From: an uncultured Colwellia sp. | Lineage (GTDB): Bacteria; Pseudomonadota; Gammaproteobacteria; Enterobacterales; Alteromonadaceae | Length of the DNA stretch: 64,000 nt | Direction: 5' to 3' | NCBI GenBank assembly: GCA_913061475.1 | Contig: CAJXUN010000011.1 | Location: 30,521-94,520 of the forward strand | Shown: positions 38,762 to 49,107 of the stretch, in pieces | Layout of the letters: each line of letters begins with the position of its first letter | Position numbering within the stretch: position 1 is the stretch's first letter | The notes under the pieces: generated by a model | The model's input: only the letters and a program-made list of their open reading frames with translations | Databases searched by the model: none | Told to the model about the DNA's origin: nothing | Translations under genes and position numbers: made by a program

Positions 38762-39097
38762 CTATAACTCCTCAGTAATAACAGTTTTCATCATTTGCTT
38801 TGGCGAAGGTGCTACTGTAATCGTTTTTTCGGTAATTTCTAATGGCCCATCCGCAATCGCACTTGCCATTAATTTAGTGCCTAATTGTTGAGATACATGC
38901 CCCACTGACCCAGCAACAATAAGCGGTGTTGCCAACACCGCACTGCCAACTTTAACACTGGCTGTTGCGCCATGAGAGGCAGCTAGTGCCGAATGTTTAC
39001 TTGCTGCGCTAGCATTTTCTGATGCGCCACTATTAGCGAAAGATTGCATACTCGTTACGGCTAATGCCAGCGTTAAAACCATGTTATGTGTTTTCAT
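38762..39097 (-). CDS. Hypothetical exported protein, likely co-transcribed with the DUF2145-like gene
   Basis: Signal peptide, Ala/Ser-rich; adjacent, same strand. Confidence 0.65.
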   Translation of the reverse strand: MKTHNMVLTLALAVTSMQSFANSGASENASAASKHSALAASHGATASVKVGSAVLATPLIVAGSVGHVSQQLGTKLMASAIADGPLEITEKTITVAPSPKQMMKTVITEEL

Positions 39098-39212
39098 CTT
39101 GCTTCCTTAATGAGTGTTAAAACAACATCGAGTATGAACGAGGGATTGTATAAATAAACTAAAATAGTTAATGTATTATCTATCAATACCAAAGGTATAG
39201 GAATTTAATACT

Positions 39213-39947
39213 TTGAGTCAATTAGAAGATGTATGTGCGACATTAAAGGCTTTACTGAAACAACAACATATCACCTATAAAGCGCTAGCTGAGCACTTAG
39301 CCATGAGTGAAGCAAATATCAAGCGCATGTTTTCGTTGAATCAATTTGCTTTAGCACGACTGGAGCAAATTTGTACGGTATTAAATATTTCGTTATCCGA
39401 TTTATTTCTATTAGTTGAAAAGCAAAAAAAGAAAATTAGTCAACTGACCGCTGAACAAGAACTCGAACTGGTCAGCGACGTTAAGCTTATTTTAGTTGCT
39501 GCCTGTGTGCGAGATGGCTGGACATTTGACGAAATTATCAGCCATTACGAAATAGATAAATTCGCTTGTATTCAGCTTTTAGCTAAATTAGATCGCTTAA
39601 AAATGATCGAGTTATTACCCAACAACCAGTACAAAGTTTTGATTGCGCAAGATTTTCAATGGATACCTCATGGCCCTTTAGAGCAATTTATGACCAAAGA
39701 TGGTATCGCGACGTTTATTTCAACCCCCTTTACCGAAGACAACAGTTTTCGCTTTTACATTCGAGGTACTTACAGCCAAACTTCAATCGATATTATTAAA
39801 CGTAAACTGAATCAACTTAAAAAAGAGGTCGCGCAATTAAATCAAGAAGATGCGGCATTACCGTTAGAAAATCGTCAGCATATTGGGTTACTATTGGCGA
39901 TGAGGCCATGGGAATTGCCACATTTTCAAAAGTTGAGAAGAAATTGA
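39213..39947 (+). CDS. XRE-type helix-turn-helix regulator
   Basis: N-terminal HTH ITYKALAEHLAMSEANIKRMFSLNQFALARLEQICTVLNISLSDLF; the start annotated here is TTG or the ORF-track start. Confidence 0.85.
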   Translation: MSQLEDVCATLKALLKQQHITYKALAEHLAMSEANIKRMFSLNQFALARLEQICTVLNISLSDLFLLVEKQKKKISQLTAEQELELVSDVKLILVAACVRDGWTFDEIISHYEIDKFACIQLLAKLDRLKMIELLPNNQYKVLIAQDFQWIPHGPLEQFMTKDGIATFISTPFTEDNSFRFYIRGTYSQTSIDIIKRKLNQLKKEVAQLNQEDAALPLENRQHIGLLLAMRPWELPHFQKLRRN

Positions 39948-39957
39948 AATCATCATA

Positions 39958-41547
39958 ATGTTTATAAGGAATTTATCATTGTCGTATTTACAGCTTTTTA
40001 ACTGGAAAGAATTGATTTCCAGCAAGATATTACTTGCGCTAGCACTCTGTTTAGGACTATTTTCTTGCAGTGTAAAAGGCGACCGACTTATCGCGTCAAC
40101 AACGGATCATTGTGCTGCTATCCCACAAAACAACAATAAGCTACTGTCTGAATACCTTGCACCCGTGGCACAAAATATGCGCGAAAAAACCGGAGTGTAT
40201 ATTCTCGAACAAGGCATAGAAGCCATGTTATCTCGTGCTTGGTTAACTGAACATGCAGAGCACACGCTTGATGTGCAATATTTCATTTTTTCCACCGATA
40301 ACATCGGCTTAATTGCCATTGATTATTTAGTTAGAGCAGCAGAGCGTGGCGTACGCGTGCGTATTTTAGTCGACGACATCATGATCGAAGCTAGCGGTAG
40401 TGAACTACAGACCTTAGCTGCCCACAAAAACATTTCGATAAAAATTTATAATCCTGTGGCTAACATCGGCAAGAATTTATTCGATAAGATCATTACGTTA
40501 ACCACCAACTTCCATCAATTAAATCAACGTATGCACAACAAAACATTTACCGTCGATGGTAAAGTCGCCATTACCGGTGGTCGCAATGTTGCGGATGAAT
40601 ATTTTGGCTATGATCACCAGTATAATTTTCGAGACCGCGATGTCTTGCTAGTTGGTGGCGTCACTGAAAACGTTCAAGCATCGTTTGAACAGTTTTGGCA
40701 AAGTGAACTCAGCGTCGACGTAAATGACTTAATAGCAGAAAAAACCGCCAAAGATTACCAACCTAACTTTCAGCCTTTACATCAATACGCTTGTGATCCT
40801 TTGAATTTTGTCGCTTCAGTAAGAGATAAGATTCGTGATATACCGAAAGCGATTACCGCAATACAAAAAACGCAGCAGTTACAATGGTTAGACAATGTAG
40901 AATATATTTCCGATATTCCAGGAAAGAACAATGCCAATAAATTTTTAGCGGGTGGCGGCTTATCGACTGAAAAATTAGTCACGTTATTACAAAGCGCAGA
41001 GCACTCTGTGGTGATTCAAACCCCATATTTAATCACGACTAAGGCAACACGAAAAATACTTAAAAGCCTGGTAGATAAAGGTGTAGAGATCAGTATATTA
41101 ACTAATAGCCTTGCTTCGAACGACAATTTAGAAGCCTTTAGTGGCTATCAACGCGATCGTGATGCGTTATTAAAAACGGGGGTGAGCATCTTTGAATTTA
41201 AACCTGATGCTAAAATTCGTCAAAAAGTGATGTCTGAAGTGATGCAAAAGCAGTTAAAACAAGCGCCAATTTTCGGCTTACATGCTAAATCGATGGTGAT
41301 AGATGATCATACTGCGGTCGTCGGCACCTATAACGTTGACCCTCGCAGCGCTAACCTCAATACTGAGAATTTTGTTATTATCCCTTCAACAAAAATTGCC
41401 CAAGAAATAAAACACGGCATGTTAGAAGAAATGCAGCCTGAAAACGCTTGGCCTATTAGCCTAGATTGGAACCCTGACGGCGAAGTTGATTTAATGAAGC
41501 GACTAAAAGTAAAATTACGTCGCATTGTCCCGAAAAGCATCCTGTAA
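39958..41547 (+). CDS. Phospholipase D / cardiolipin synthase-like family protein (lipoprotein)
   Basis: Two HKD motifs: MHNKTFTVDGKVAITGGRN and LHAKSMVIDDHTAVVGTYNVDPRSANLNTE; lipobox LFSCSVKG. Confidence 0.92.
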   Translation: MFIRNLSLSYLQLFNWKELISSKILLALALCLGLFSCSVKGDRLIASTTDHCAAIPQNNNKLLSEYLAPVAQNMREKTGVYILEQGIEAMLSRAWLTEHAEHTLDVQYFIFSTDNIGLIAIDYLVRAAERGVRVRILVDDIMIEASGSELQTLAAHKNISIKIYNPVANIGKNLFDKIITLTTNFHQLNQRMHNKTFTVDGKVAITGGRNVADEYFGYDHQYNFRDRDVLLVGGVTENVQASFEQFWQSELSVDVNDLIAEKTAKDYQPNFQPLHQYACDPLNFVASVRDKIRDIPKAITAIQKTQQLQWLDNVEYISDIPGKNNANKFLAGGGLSTEKLVTLLQSAEHSVVIQTPYLITTKATRKILKSLVDKGVEISILTNSLASNDNLEAFSGYQRDRDALLKTGVSIFEFKPDAKIRQKVMSEVMQKQLKQAPIFGLHAKSMVIDDHTAVVGTYNVDPRSANLNTENFVIIPSTKIAQEIKHGMLEEMQPENAWPISLDWNPDGEVDLMKRLKVKLRRIVPKSIL

Positions 41548-41564
41548 ACACGCTGGAAATCACC

Positions 41565-42221
41565 ATGACTACAAGCAATAGCGCGAAAACTGAATGTGTA
41601 ATTTTATTGCATGGATTAGCACGTTCAGCGCACTCCATGGACAAAATGGCAGAAAAATTAACAGAACATGGCTATCAAGTATTAAACATCGATTATCCTT
41701 CACGAGCTTACTCAATTGAAGAACTTGCTGAACAAACTATTAGTGATGCACTAAAACAATGCCAAGGCATGCCGGTAAGTTTTGTTACTCATTCAATGGG
41801 CGGTATATTAGTCAGGCAATTCCTCAGTAATCACAAGGTAGAAAGCTTAAATAAAGTCGTGATGCTTGGGCCACCCAATAAAGGCACCGAAATTGTTGAT
41901 AAGCTCAGTCATTTACCTGGCTTTAGCTTTATTAATGGCGAAGCTGGTATGCAATTGGGCACCGGTGAGTTGAGTTTGCCAAACCAGCTTGGCAAAGCCA
42001 ATTTTGATGTTGGCATCATTGCTGGCACACAAAGCATTAACTTACTATTATCATCACTTATACCGGATACTGACGACGGTAAAGTCTCAGTCGAAAGTAC
42101 CAAAATTGATGGTATGAATGATCACATTGAAATGCCCACCACCCATGTCTTTATGATGCGAAATGATGCCGTGATAGCTCAAGTTATTTGCTATCTAGAG
42201 CAAGGGAAATTCAACCATTAA
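41565..42221 (+). CDS. Alpha/beta hydrolase (lipase/esterase)
   Basis: VILLHGLARSAHSMDKMAEKL and VTHSMGGILVRQFL. Confidence 0.88.
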   Translation: MTTSNSAKTECVILLHGLARSAHSMDKMAEKLTEHGYQVLNIDYPSRAYSIEELAEQTISDALKQCQGMPVSFVTHSMGGILVRQFLSNHKVESLNKVVMLGPPNKGTEIVDKLSHLPGFSFINGEAGMQLGTGELSLPNQLGKANFDVGIIAGTQSINLLLSSLIPDTDDGKVSVESTKIDGMNDHIEMPTTHVFMMRNDAVIAQVICYLEQGKFNH

Positions 42222-42367
42222 TTGCCTAATTTTTACGCTCAACTGAGCTATCCCCATTAAAATACGTAGATGAAATAACAATAAAAAAATAAACTGATAA
42301 CAATTATGAAGTTATTGTGATGATTCAAATTAACGCTAGCATTCGGTGCTATATTTAGTAAAGTGTG

Positions 42368-42502
42368 AAGGCCTGTTTAACTTTCATTTTAGTCTCTGCT
42401 ATGAGCTAATTTTTAAGATAACAAGGCGAAAGTCGTGCTATGTAGTCATTCTACTTTAACTATTTTCAACGATGTTAGGTTGAAAATTAGCTATAGGCCT
42501 TA
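42368..42502. repeat. Imperfect inverted-repeat element (REP/MITE-like)
   Basis: Outer AAGGCCT/AGGCCTT and inner AGCTAATTTTTAAGATAACA / TGTTAGGTTGAAAATTAGCT arms. Confidence 0.45.
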
Positions 42503-42676
42503 GGGTTGACTTGAAAAAGCGTCATTCTTGTTGCTTAGTATATATTTGGAACAACCAAACATTAAAGCAAGCACCTTGATTATCGTCTTTTCAAATACAA
42601 CAGAGCTATAAAATGAGAGGTCTACAGGCCCTAGTAAGCTTAAGCAGTATTTAATGAATCTAGATGGGGAATCAAG

Positions 42677-43018
42677 ATGAAATTATTTAAACAACTAGCG
42701 CTATCAACCATAGTGTTATCAAGTGTTTTATCAAGCTTTACGTCAGCAAACGAAATGGAAATCACCGCAAAATCTCAAGTTATATCTAAAGACAGTAAAC
42801 TCCATACGTACAGTGGCAATGTTCGAATTGCTTTTGCTGACGGTAACTTATCAACTAAATCTAGTCACGCCTCATTTGAAAAAGGTAAAACCGTGATGGA
42901 AGGTGATGTCGAAATCATCCTCAGCAACGCGCTCGCTAAAACAGACAGAGTAACCTTTATCCCTTCTCAACACGGCTTTGTGGCTGAGATGGACCGAGTG
43001 ACCTTTACTTATAAATAA
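42677..43018 (+). CDS. LptA/OstA-like periplasmic protein
   Basis: Signal peptide; YSGNVRIAFADGNLSTKSSHASFEKGKTVMEGDVEIILSNALAKTDRVTF resembles OstA-like repeats. Confidence 0.65.
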   Translation: MKLFKQLALSTIVLSSVLSSFTSANEMEITAKSQVISKDSKLHTYSGNVRIAFADGNLSTKSSHASFEKGKTVMEGDVEIILSNALAKTDRVTFIPSQHGFVAEMDRVTFTYK

Positions 43019-43029
43019 CCCCATTTAAA

Positions 43030-43494
43030 CTATTTTTTTAGCACGGCTTTATCATGCTGATCAATGCTCATATTCATGGCTTGGTGAGGCCCACTGTTAA
43101 AATTGACGGGTGAAGAGTAACCGATAATATCTTCACTGCTTTTTTGATGCGGATTTTTACTCTTAGTTGCTTTGGCGACAATAACCACACTTTCTGCTTG
43201 CTGTAAGGTTAAATGCGGCAATAAATACATACTTTGATGTAATATGATCTCACTAGGCAGTTGCGACAATTTCCCCTTAAAGTTTGCTAAAGGCAGACGC
43301 TCGCCCGGTTTTGAGGCGTAAACATAAAGCACCCAATCCTCTGCGTCGTTTGGCATTAAACCTTGCTTAATATCAACCTGAACGGTAATGCTTCTGCTCG
43401 GTTTTTCACTAATAAGCTCCTGAGCTTTTAGCTGAGTTTGAAGCGATAACGTTACCAATAGAATACTACTCAAGAAAAGAAATTTTCTCATCAA
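43030..43494 (-). CDS. Hypothetical exported protein
   Basis: Signal peptide; RSITVQVDIKQGLMPNDAEDWVLYVYASKPGERLPLANFKG resembles CcmH/CycH C-terminal-like beta region. Confidence 0.65.
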   Translation of the reverse strand: MMRKFLFLSSILLVTLSLQTQLKAQELISEKPSRSITVQVDIKQGLMPNDAEDWVLYVYASKPGERLPLANFKGKLSQLPSEIILHQSMYLLPHLTLQQAESVVIVAKATKSKNPHQKSSEDIIGYSSPVNFNSGPHQAMNMSIDQHDKAVLKK

Positions 43495-43722
43495 TATGTC
43501 CCTATGCTTTGCGTATGATATGACATGGCTAGTTAAAATAGAGCCATAGTTTTACCATTGCAATATTAAGTCGAGCAAGCGAACCTGACGATATGAGCAT
43601 TATTTTTCAACAAAACCTGACCTAGCTCAATAAAGCTATTAGGTAGCTCAGGCGTAGGTAAAAAACCTAGCAAATAAATAGCGTCTCACGTACGCTGAGC
43701 ATTACTAAACACTAAAGGAATA

Positions 43723-44457
43723 TTGATGAAAAAGGTTGTTGTGATCACAGGCGCTGGACGCGGTATTGGTGCTGCCACGGCTATTTTATTAGCGTCACAA
43801 GGCTATGCAGTTTGTGTCAACTACCAAAGCCGAGCAGAGAATGCCAAACAAGTGGTGGATACAATTGAAAAGAATGGTGGGCAAGCGTTTGCTTTTGCTG
43901 CTGATGTTTCCATTGAAGCTGATGTCTTAGCGCTATTTTCTGCCGTACAAAGCAAATACGGCACAGTAACTCACTTAGTTAATAATGCGGGTATTTTGTT
44001 TGCGCAATCAACATTAGCCAATTTATCAGTCGAACGTTTTAACAAAGTACTCATCACCAATACCACCAGTTGTTTCCTTTGTTGTCGAGAAGCTATTCGA
44101 GTAATGCCCAGTGGCGGCGCGATTGTTAATGTCTCTTCTGCGGCATCACGGCTTGGCGCTCCTGGTGAATATATTGATTATGCGGCTTCAAAGGGTGCCA
44201 TGGACTCACTCACCCGCGGCTTGTCATTAGAGTTAGCCGATCGCAATATTCGGGTCAATGCCGTTCGACCCGGCTTTATTGATACAGCAATGCATGCAGA
44301 TGGCGGTGAAACCAATCGAGTGGCGCGTTTAGCGCCACAAATTCCTTTAAAACGCGGAGGAACACCAGAGGAAGTAGCCAACAGCATTGCGTGGCTGCTA
44401 TCAGACCAAGCGTCTTATGTCACCGGTACTTTTATAGATATAGCGGGCGGTAAGTAA
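43723..44457 (+). CDS. SDR family oxidoreductase
   Basis: TGAGRGIGAATA, NNAG, YAASKGAMDSLTRGLSLELA. Confidence 0.93.
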   Translation: MMKKVVVITGAGRGIGAATAILLASQGYAVCVNYQSRAENAKQVVDTIEKNGGQAFAFAADVSIEADVLALFSAVQSKYGTVTHLVNNAGILFAQSTLANLSVERFNKVLITNTTSCFLCCREAIRVMPSGGAIVNVSSAASRLGAPGEYIDYAASKGAMDSLTRGLSLELADRNIRVNAVRPGFIDTAMHADGGETNRVARLAPQIPLKRGGTPEEVANSIAWLLSDQASYVTGTFIDIAGGK

Positions 44458-44575
44458 AAGTGTGCTTAAAGACCTTAGGGTGAAAGATTATCATAATAAA
44501 AGTAATGCTTAATTCTCAACAATCGACTAACGAAATAACAATAACACTAGTTCGTCCATATGATGCTCTAAAGCA

Positions 44576-45475
44576 TTATAGGCTAGCAACAGATTTAGGC
44601 GTTGCATTGAAATGACGTTTAAACTCTCGACTAAATTGTGATGAGCTAGTATAGCCGACTAAAGACGCCGCTTCAGTTGCTTGCTTGCCATCAGTAATAA
44701 TCAAGTCTTTAGCTTTATTTAAACGGATTTTTTTTAAGTATTGAAGCGGGGTTTCACTGGTGACTTGCCTAAATGCGCGATGAAAACCTGAAACACTCAT
44801 ATGTGCTTGATTAGCTAGATGCTCTACCGATATCACTTCTGCATACTCTTTGTGCAAAGTATCCAAAACGCGGGCTATTCTGGCATAGTGACCATCGTGA
44901 CGCGCTAAATCGAACAAAATATGGCCGTTGGATCCTATTAGAGCACGATAAACAATTTCCTCTACAATGGCAGGACCCAAAATTGCTGCTTCAACATCGT
45001 TATGTAAAACCTTCAGTAAACGCATTATCGTACTATTAAAATCTTCACATGCGCTATTTGACTTAACGCCAAAATCAAGCAAGTTTTTATCATTTTCACT
45101 GACACTATTCGCTTGCTTATCTTGCTGGTTAATTTGGCCCACAAGCTTATGTAAAGTATGTGAATCTACATCAATAGCTAGCCCCATAATCGGTAGTCCG
45201 TTTTCAGTAAACGCTTCACACTCCAAAGGCATAGGCACACCGAGTACTAAATAATCACCCGGGCCATATTGCAGACAATTATCAGCAATATAGATATTTT
45301 TTCGTCCCTGCCCCATAACAATGATGCCTGATTGATAAAGTAAAGGCTCGCGGCGACTACTGGTACCTGCACGATAAAATTTAACCCCTGGGATCACAGT
45401 ACGATAGGCACCATTTAGCTCCTGCAAAGACTTTAACTGAGTGAAAGATTGCATTAATGGCGCTAACGCTTGCAT
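44576..45475 (-). CDS. AraC family transcriptional regulator
   Basis: AraC_N cupin and C-terminal HTH MSVSGFHRAFRQVTSETPLQYLKKIRLNKAKDLI; MQALAP at 45475 is a likely start. Confidence 0.9.
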   Translation of the reverse strand: MQALAPLMQSFTQLKSLQELNGAYRTVIPGVKFYRAGTSSRREPLLYQSGIIVMGQGRKNIYIADNCLQYGPGDYLVLGVPMPLECEAFTENGLPIMGLAIDVDSHTLHKLVGQINQQDKQANSVSENDKNLLDFGVKSNSACEDFNSTIMRLLKVLHNDVEAAILGPAIVEEIVYRALIGSNGHILFDLARHDGHYARIARVLDTLHKEYAEVISVEHLANQAHMSVSGFHRAFRQVTSETPLQYLKKIRLNKAKDLIITDGKQATEAASLVGYTSSSQFSREFKRHFNATPKSVASL

Positions 45476-45627
45476 AATTTTCCCAATACTAAGTGACCAA
45501 TTCACTTTTATACGAATAGGCAATGATTATCGATAAAAACGGCTATTTAAGCAATATAAATTACATTAATATGCAACCCATAAAGAGATAGTATTGTTCA
45601 TTAAATAAATATTAAAAAAGGTGTTCC

Positions 45628-46776
45628 ATGGAATTTTCATACGTTAACCCAACTCAAATCCACTTTGGTCAAGGTAAAATTGCCAGTGTTAGTGACGCAA
45701 TTCCAAGTACGAGTAAGGTATTAGTTATTTATGGTGGTGGCTCTATTAAAAAGAACGGAGTTTATCAACAAGTGCAAAGTGCACTTGCTAACCACACGTG
45801 GTTAGAATTTTCAGGTGTTGAGCCCAATCCAACTATGGAAACGTTAGATAAAGCCGTGATTATCGCTAAAGCTGAAAATATAGATTACATACTTGCTGTT
45901 GGCGGTGGCTCAGTCATTGATGGTGCTAAATATGTTGCTGCTGCAGCATGCTATGACGGTGCTGGTTGGGATATTCTATTAGGTAAACATACGGTCACTA
46001 AAGCTATCGCCATTGGCGCGGTACTAACTCTACCTGCGACAGGCTCAGAGTCCAATGCCGCTTCGGTGATCACACGTGCTGCCACTAAAGACAAACTGCC
46101 ATTCTTTGCACCTGCCGTACAACCAAAGTTTGCGGTGCTTGATGCTGATGCGATGAAAACTCTACCTGAACGCCAATTAATCAACGGTTTAGTTGATGCT
46201 TGGGTGCATATTTGCGAGCAATATTTAACTATGCCGACTGGCGCTATGGTACAAGATGGTTACGCTGAAGCGTTACTGAAAAACTTACTTGTGCTGGCTG
46301 AGCAATACGACCAACGCGAAACACTACACTGGCGTGAAAACCTGATGTGGACGGCTAACCAAGCGCTAAATGGTTTAATTGGTGCCGGTGTACCACATGA
46401 CTGGGCTACTCATATGATTGGCCATGAACTAACTGCACTTTACGGCGTTGATCATGCACGTTCGTTAGCGATTATTCAGCCATCGCTATTGCGTAACCAA
46501 CTCGCGGTTAAGAAAGATAAATTAGAGCAACTCGGTAAGAATGTTTTTGCTTTAGCGGCGAGTGACGATTTAGCAGAACGCACTATTGCAGCGATTGAAG
46601 CGTTTTATCATAGTCTAAATGTGGCAACACAATTAACCGAACATGGTGACGACAAAGCCGCTGCTATTGATAAGATCATCAAACAGCTTGAAGTACATAA
46701 GATGTTAAAGCTGGGTGAGCACCAAGCGATAACGTTAACGCAAAGTCGTGAAATTTTAGCGTTAGCGGTAAAATAG
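45628..46776 (+). CDS. Iron-containing alcohol dehydrogenase (YqhD-like)
   Basis: MEFSYVNPTQIHFGQGKI, AVGGGSVIDGAKYVA, TLPATGSESN, HDWATHMIGHELTALYGVDHARSLAI. Confidence 0.92.
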   Translation: MEFSYVNPTQIHFGQGKIASVSDAIPSTSKVLVIYGGGSIKKNGVYQQVQSALANHTWLEFSGVEPNPTMETLDKAVIIAKAENIDYILAVGGGSVIDGAKYVAAAACYDGAGWDILLGKHTVTKAIAIGAVLTLPATGSESNAASVITRAATKDKLPFFAPAVQPKFAVLDADAMKTLPERQLINGLVDAWVHICEQYLTMPTGAMVQDGYAEALLKNLLVLAEQYDQRETLHWRENLMWTANQALNGLIGAGVPHDWATHMIGHELTALYGVDHARSLAIIQPSLLRNQLAVKKDKLEQLGKNVFALAASDDLAERTIAAIEAFYHSLNVATQLTEHGDDKAAAIDKIIKQLEVHKMLKLGEHQAITLTQSREILALAVK

Positions 46777-46807
46777 TCTACTAATTGCCAGTCGAAGTAG
46801 ATAAAAA

Positions 46808-46848
46808 TAAAGCGAGTATTGATGTTCAATACTCGCTTTATTTATTTT
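46808..46848. terminator. Bidirectional Rho-independent terminator
   Basis: TAAAGCGAGTATTG atgtt CAATACTCGCTTTA, perfect 14-bp stem. Confidence 0.9.
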
Positions 46849-46868
46849 ACATGACAATAATTTTAACC

Positions 46869-47396
46869 CTATTGCTGAGCGGCTAAAATTGCTCTTACTT
46901 CATTTAATGCCGCAACGGCAAAGCCTTGATCATAGAAATACAAAATTTTACCTTGCTCATCCAATAATACTACTCGTGTATTCGAGGCGTTTTCATTACC
47001 GGTCAGTGCTTGAATTTTTTCACCGTCATCGTAAACGGTAACCACCCCTTTCCATAAGTCTTTAGGAATACCTGCGCGCATACCATTATCAATAAACGTG
47101 CTGAACATTTGTGGAAACAAGCCTTGAATTGTCGGTATTTCATAGGCATTGACTTGGGTTTCTGTCATATCCAAAGCAATTAACCAACGATCGATGTCAA
47201 ACTGCGAATTTTGTACATAACCAATTAACAATAAGGTGACTTCACCATTGAAGTCAGCAGGGATAGCGACAGTATTTTTTTCTAATGACTGGCCAACAAC
47301 ACTCGGAAAGGTTTGTCCGGTAATATCTTTATTTGGATATACCGTACTACAGCCTGTTATTAACAATAAAGCGAAAGCCAAGATGATTATTTTCAT
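46869..47396 (-). CDS. Hypothetical lipoprotein, redoxin-like
   Basis: Lipobox LLITGCSTV; NTRVVLLDEQGKILYFYDQGFAV. Confidence 0.75.
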   Translation of the reverse strand: MKIIILAFALLLITGCSTVYPNKDITGQTFPSVVGQSLEKNTVAIPADFNGEVTLLLIGYVQNSQFDIDRWLIALDMTETQVNAYEIPTIQGLFPQMFSTFIDNGMRAGIPKDLWKGVVTVYDDGEKIQALTGNENASNTRVVLLDEQGKILYFYDQGFAVAALNEVRAILAAQQ

Positions 47397-47587
47397 TTTT
47401 ATATTCTCAATAAATTATAAATGTCTAATCAATATTACGTAACGATTTTTATTTTGGTTCACTTTCGCTGCGACTCGGTGATATTACCTATATTTGCTGA
47501 ACACCGCGGAGTTAGATAACAAAAGAGTTTATATGCCCCAAAATTATTTACACACTTCAAGGTGTGCTTCTCGAGGTTAGTATATGG

Positions 47588-48679
47588 CTAGTCGCCTTGG
47601 TCATCACCTTGTTGCTTAATTCCTCTTAATCTATCTCGATATTTGTCGCGGGCTAGCGCTTGCATGTCCGTCACGGCATCACTTTCATCAACTATCTCGC
47701 GACCTAATAAGGTTTCAATGGCGTCTTCTAAGGTAACAACGCCAGATGTTTGGCCGTATTCATCTTCTACTGCGTAGATATGCATATGATTTTTTATAAA
47801 AATATCTAACAACTGTTGAACAGGTAATTTTTCCGAGACAGCGGTTAACGGCGTAATAAACTTGCTAATAGGTTCATCACCATGGCCACTGCGTTCAGCT
47901 TCATATAAGTCACCTTTAATGACCTTACCGATAATATCATCAATGGTATTGCCATAAACGGGTATTCGGGTAAATTGGCGAGTTTGCTCATGATTTAACG
48001 CTACAGTTACTGTGATATCTTGATGTAACATGTGAACAACGGTGCGAGGGGTAAACACATCGCCAGTGCGCAATTCTCGTAAATTAAGCATGTTAGACAA
48101 ATATTCGTTTTCGTGTGAGAACAAACTGCCGTATTTGTGCCCCAACGACGCTAAAGCTATAATTTCTTCTCGAGTAATTTCACTGGTTTTATCTTTTTTA
48201 AATAAACGTGTTAGCCGAGTTGCCAGCCAAACTAGTGGATAAACTATCCGCACCAACCAAGCAATGACATGGGCAGAAGGAATAGCCAAACTGCGCCAAA
48301 ATGTGGCACCTAAAGTTTTAGGAATAATTTCTGAAAAATACAAAATAATTAAGGTCAGTAATACTGCAATCGCGGTTTCCCACTTTTCGCCAAATATACC
48401 AATAGCCTGAGCGCCAACACCCGCCGCTCCCATAGTATGAGCGAAGGTATTGAGAATTAAAATACTAGAAAGTGACTCCTCCATACGGGTTTTAACTTTG
48501 ATTAATACCGCTCCCGAGAGAGGCTTATGAGTTTTAATTTGTTCAACGTAACTTGGGGTTATCGATAATAAAACAGCTTCAAGCACAGAACACAAAAATG
48601 AAACACCAATGGCAATGGCTAAATAAATAAAAAGTAGGGTCACGCAGTCATTCCATATCAACGAATAATTTATTTCCAA
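47588..48679 (-). CDS. CNNM/hemolysin family protein (DUF21 + CBS)
   Basis: Polytopic DUF21 N-terminus (SEIIPKTLGA) and CBS domains. Confidence 0.9.
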   Translation of the reverse strand: MEINYSLIWNDCVTLLFIYLAIAIGVSFLCSVLEAVLLSITPSYVEQIKTHKPLSGAVLIKVKTRMEESLSSILILNTFAHTMGAAGVGAQAIGIFGEKWETAIAVLLTLIILYFSEIIPKTLGATFWRSLAIPSAHVIAWLVRIVYPLVWLATRLTRLFKKDKTSEITREEIIALASLGHKYGSLFSHENEYLSNMLNLRELRTGDVFTPRTVVHMLHQDITVTVALNHEQTRQFTRIPVYGNTIDDIIGKVIKGDLYEAERSGHGDEPISKFITPLTAVSEKLPVQQLLDIFIKNHMHIYAVEDEYGQTSGVVTLEDAIETLLGREIVDESDAVTDMQALARDKYRDRLRGIKQQGDDQGD

Positions 48680-48855
48680 ATAAAGAGCATATCACAATGT
48701 CAGCAATAACGTCCTCAAGGCAGCAAGCGCTGTAATCATTTATACGTAAAAAGTGCTTTTTGAGATTAAATTGGCTAAAAATAATTTAATTTATTGCTCT
48801 GATGGTTATAAATTCCTAAAATGTAGTTAACTGTAGTAATTATAGACAAATTCAT

Positions 48856-49104
48856 ATGGCACATTTTTCCGGAATAGAATTAAAAAGCTTAAGAAAAGAA
48901 GCGGGCTTTACGCAAAAAATACTCGCCAGTAAAATAGGTATCAGTCGCGAAACGGTGGTTGCTATAGAAAATGAGCATCCGAAAACCATCGACTCACTCA
49001 GCCTTGAAGTCGTTAATGCTTGGTGGCTTGCCTGCAGAAAGTCAGTATCTGAATCAAGTCAATTGTCATTTAAAGTACAGGTAATGAAGTTTTTTGGCAT
49101 GTAA
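48856..49104 (+). CDS. Small Cro/CI-type helix-turn-helix protein
   Basis: LKSLRKEAGFTQKILASKIGISRETVVAIENEHPKTIDSLS. Confidence 0.85.
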   Translation: MAHFSGIELKSLRKEAGFTQKILASKIGISRETVVAIENEHPKTIDSLSLEVVNAWWLACRKSVSESSQLSFKVQVMKFFGM

Positions 49105-49107
49105 AAG

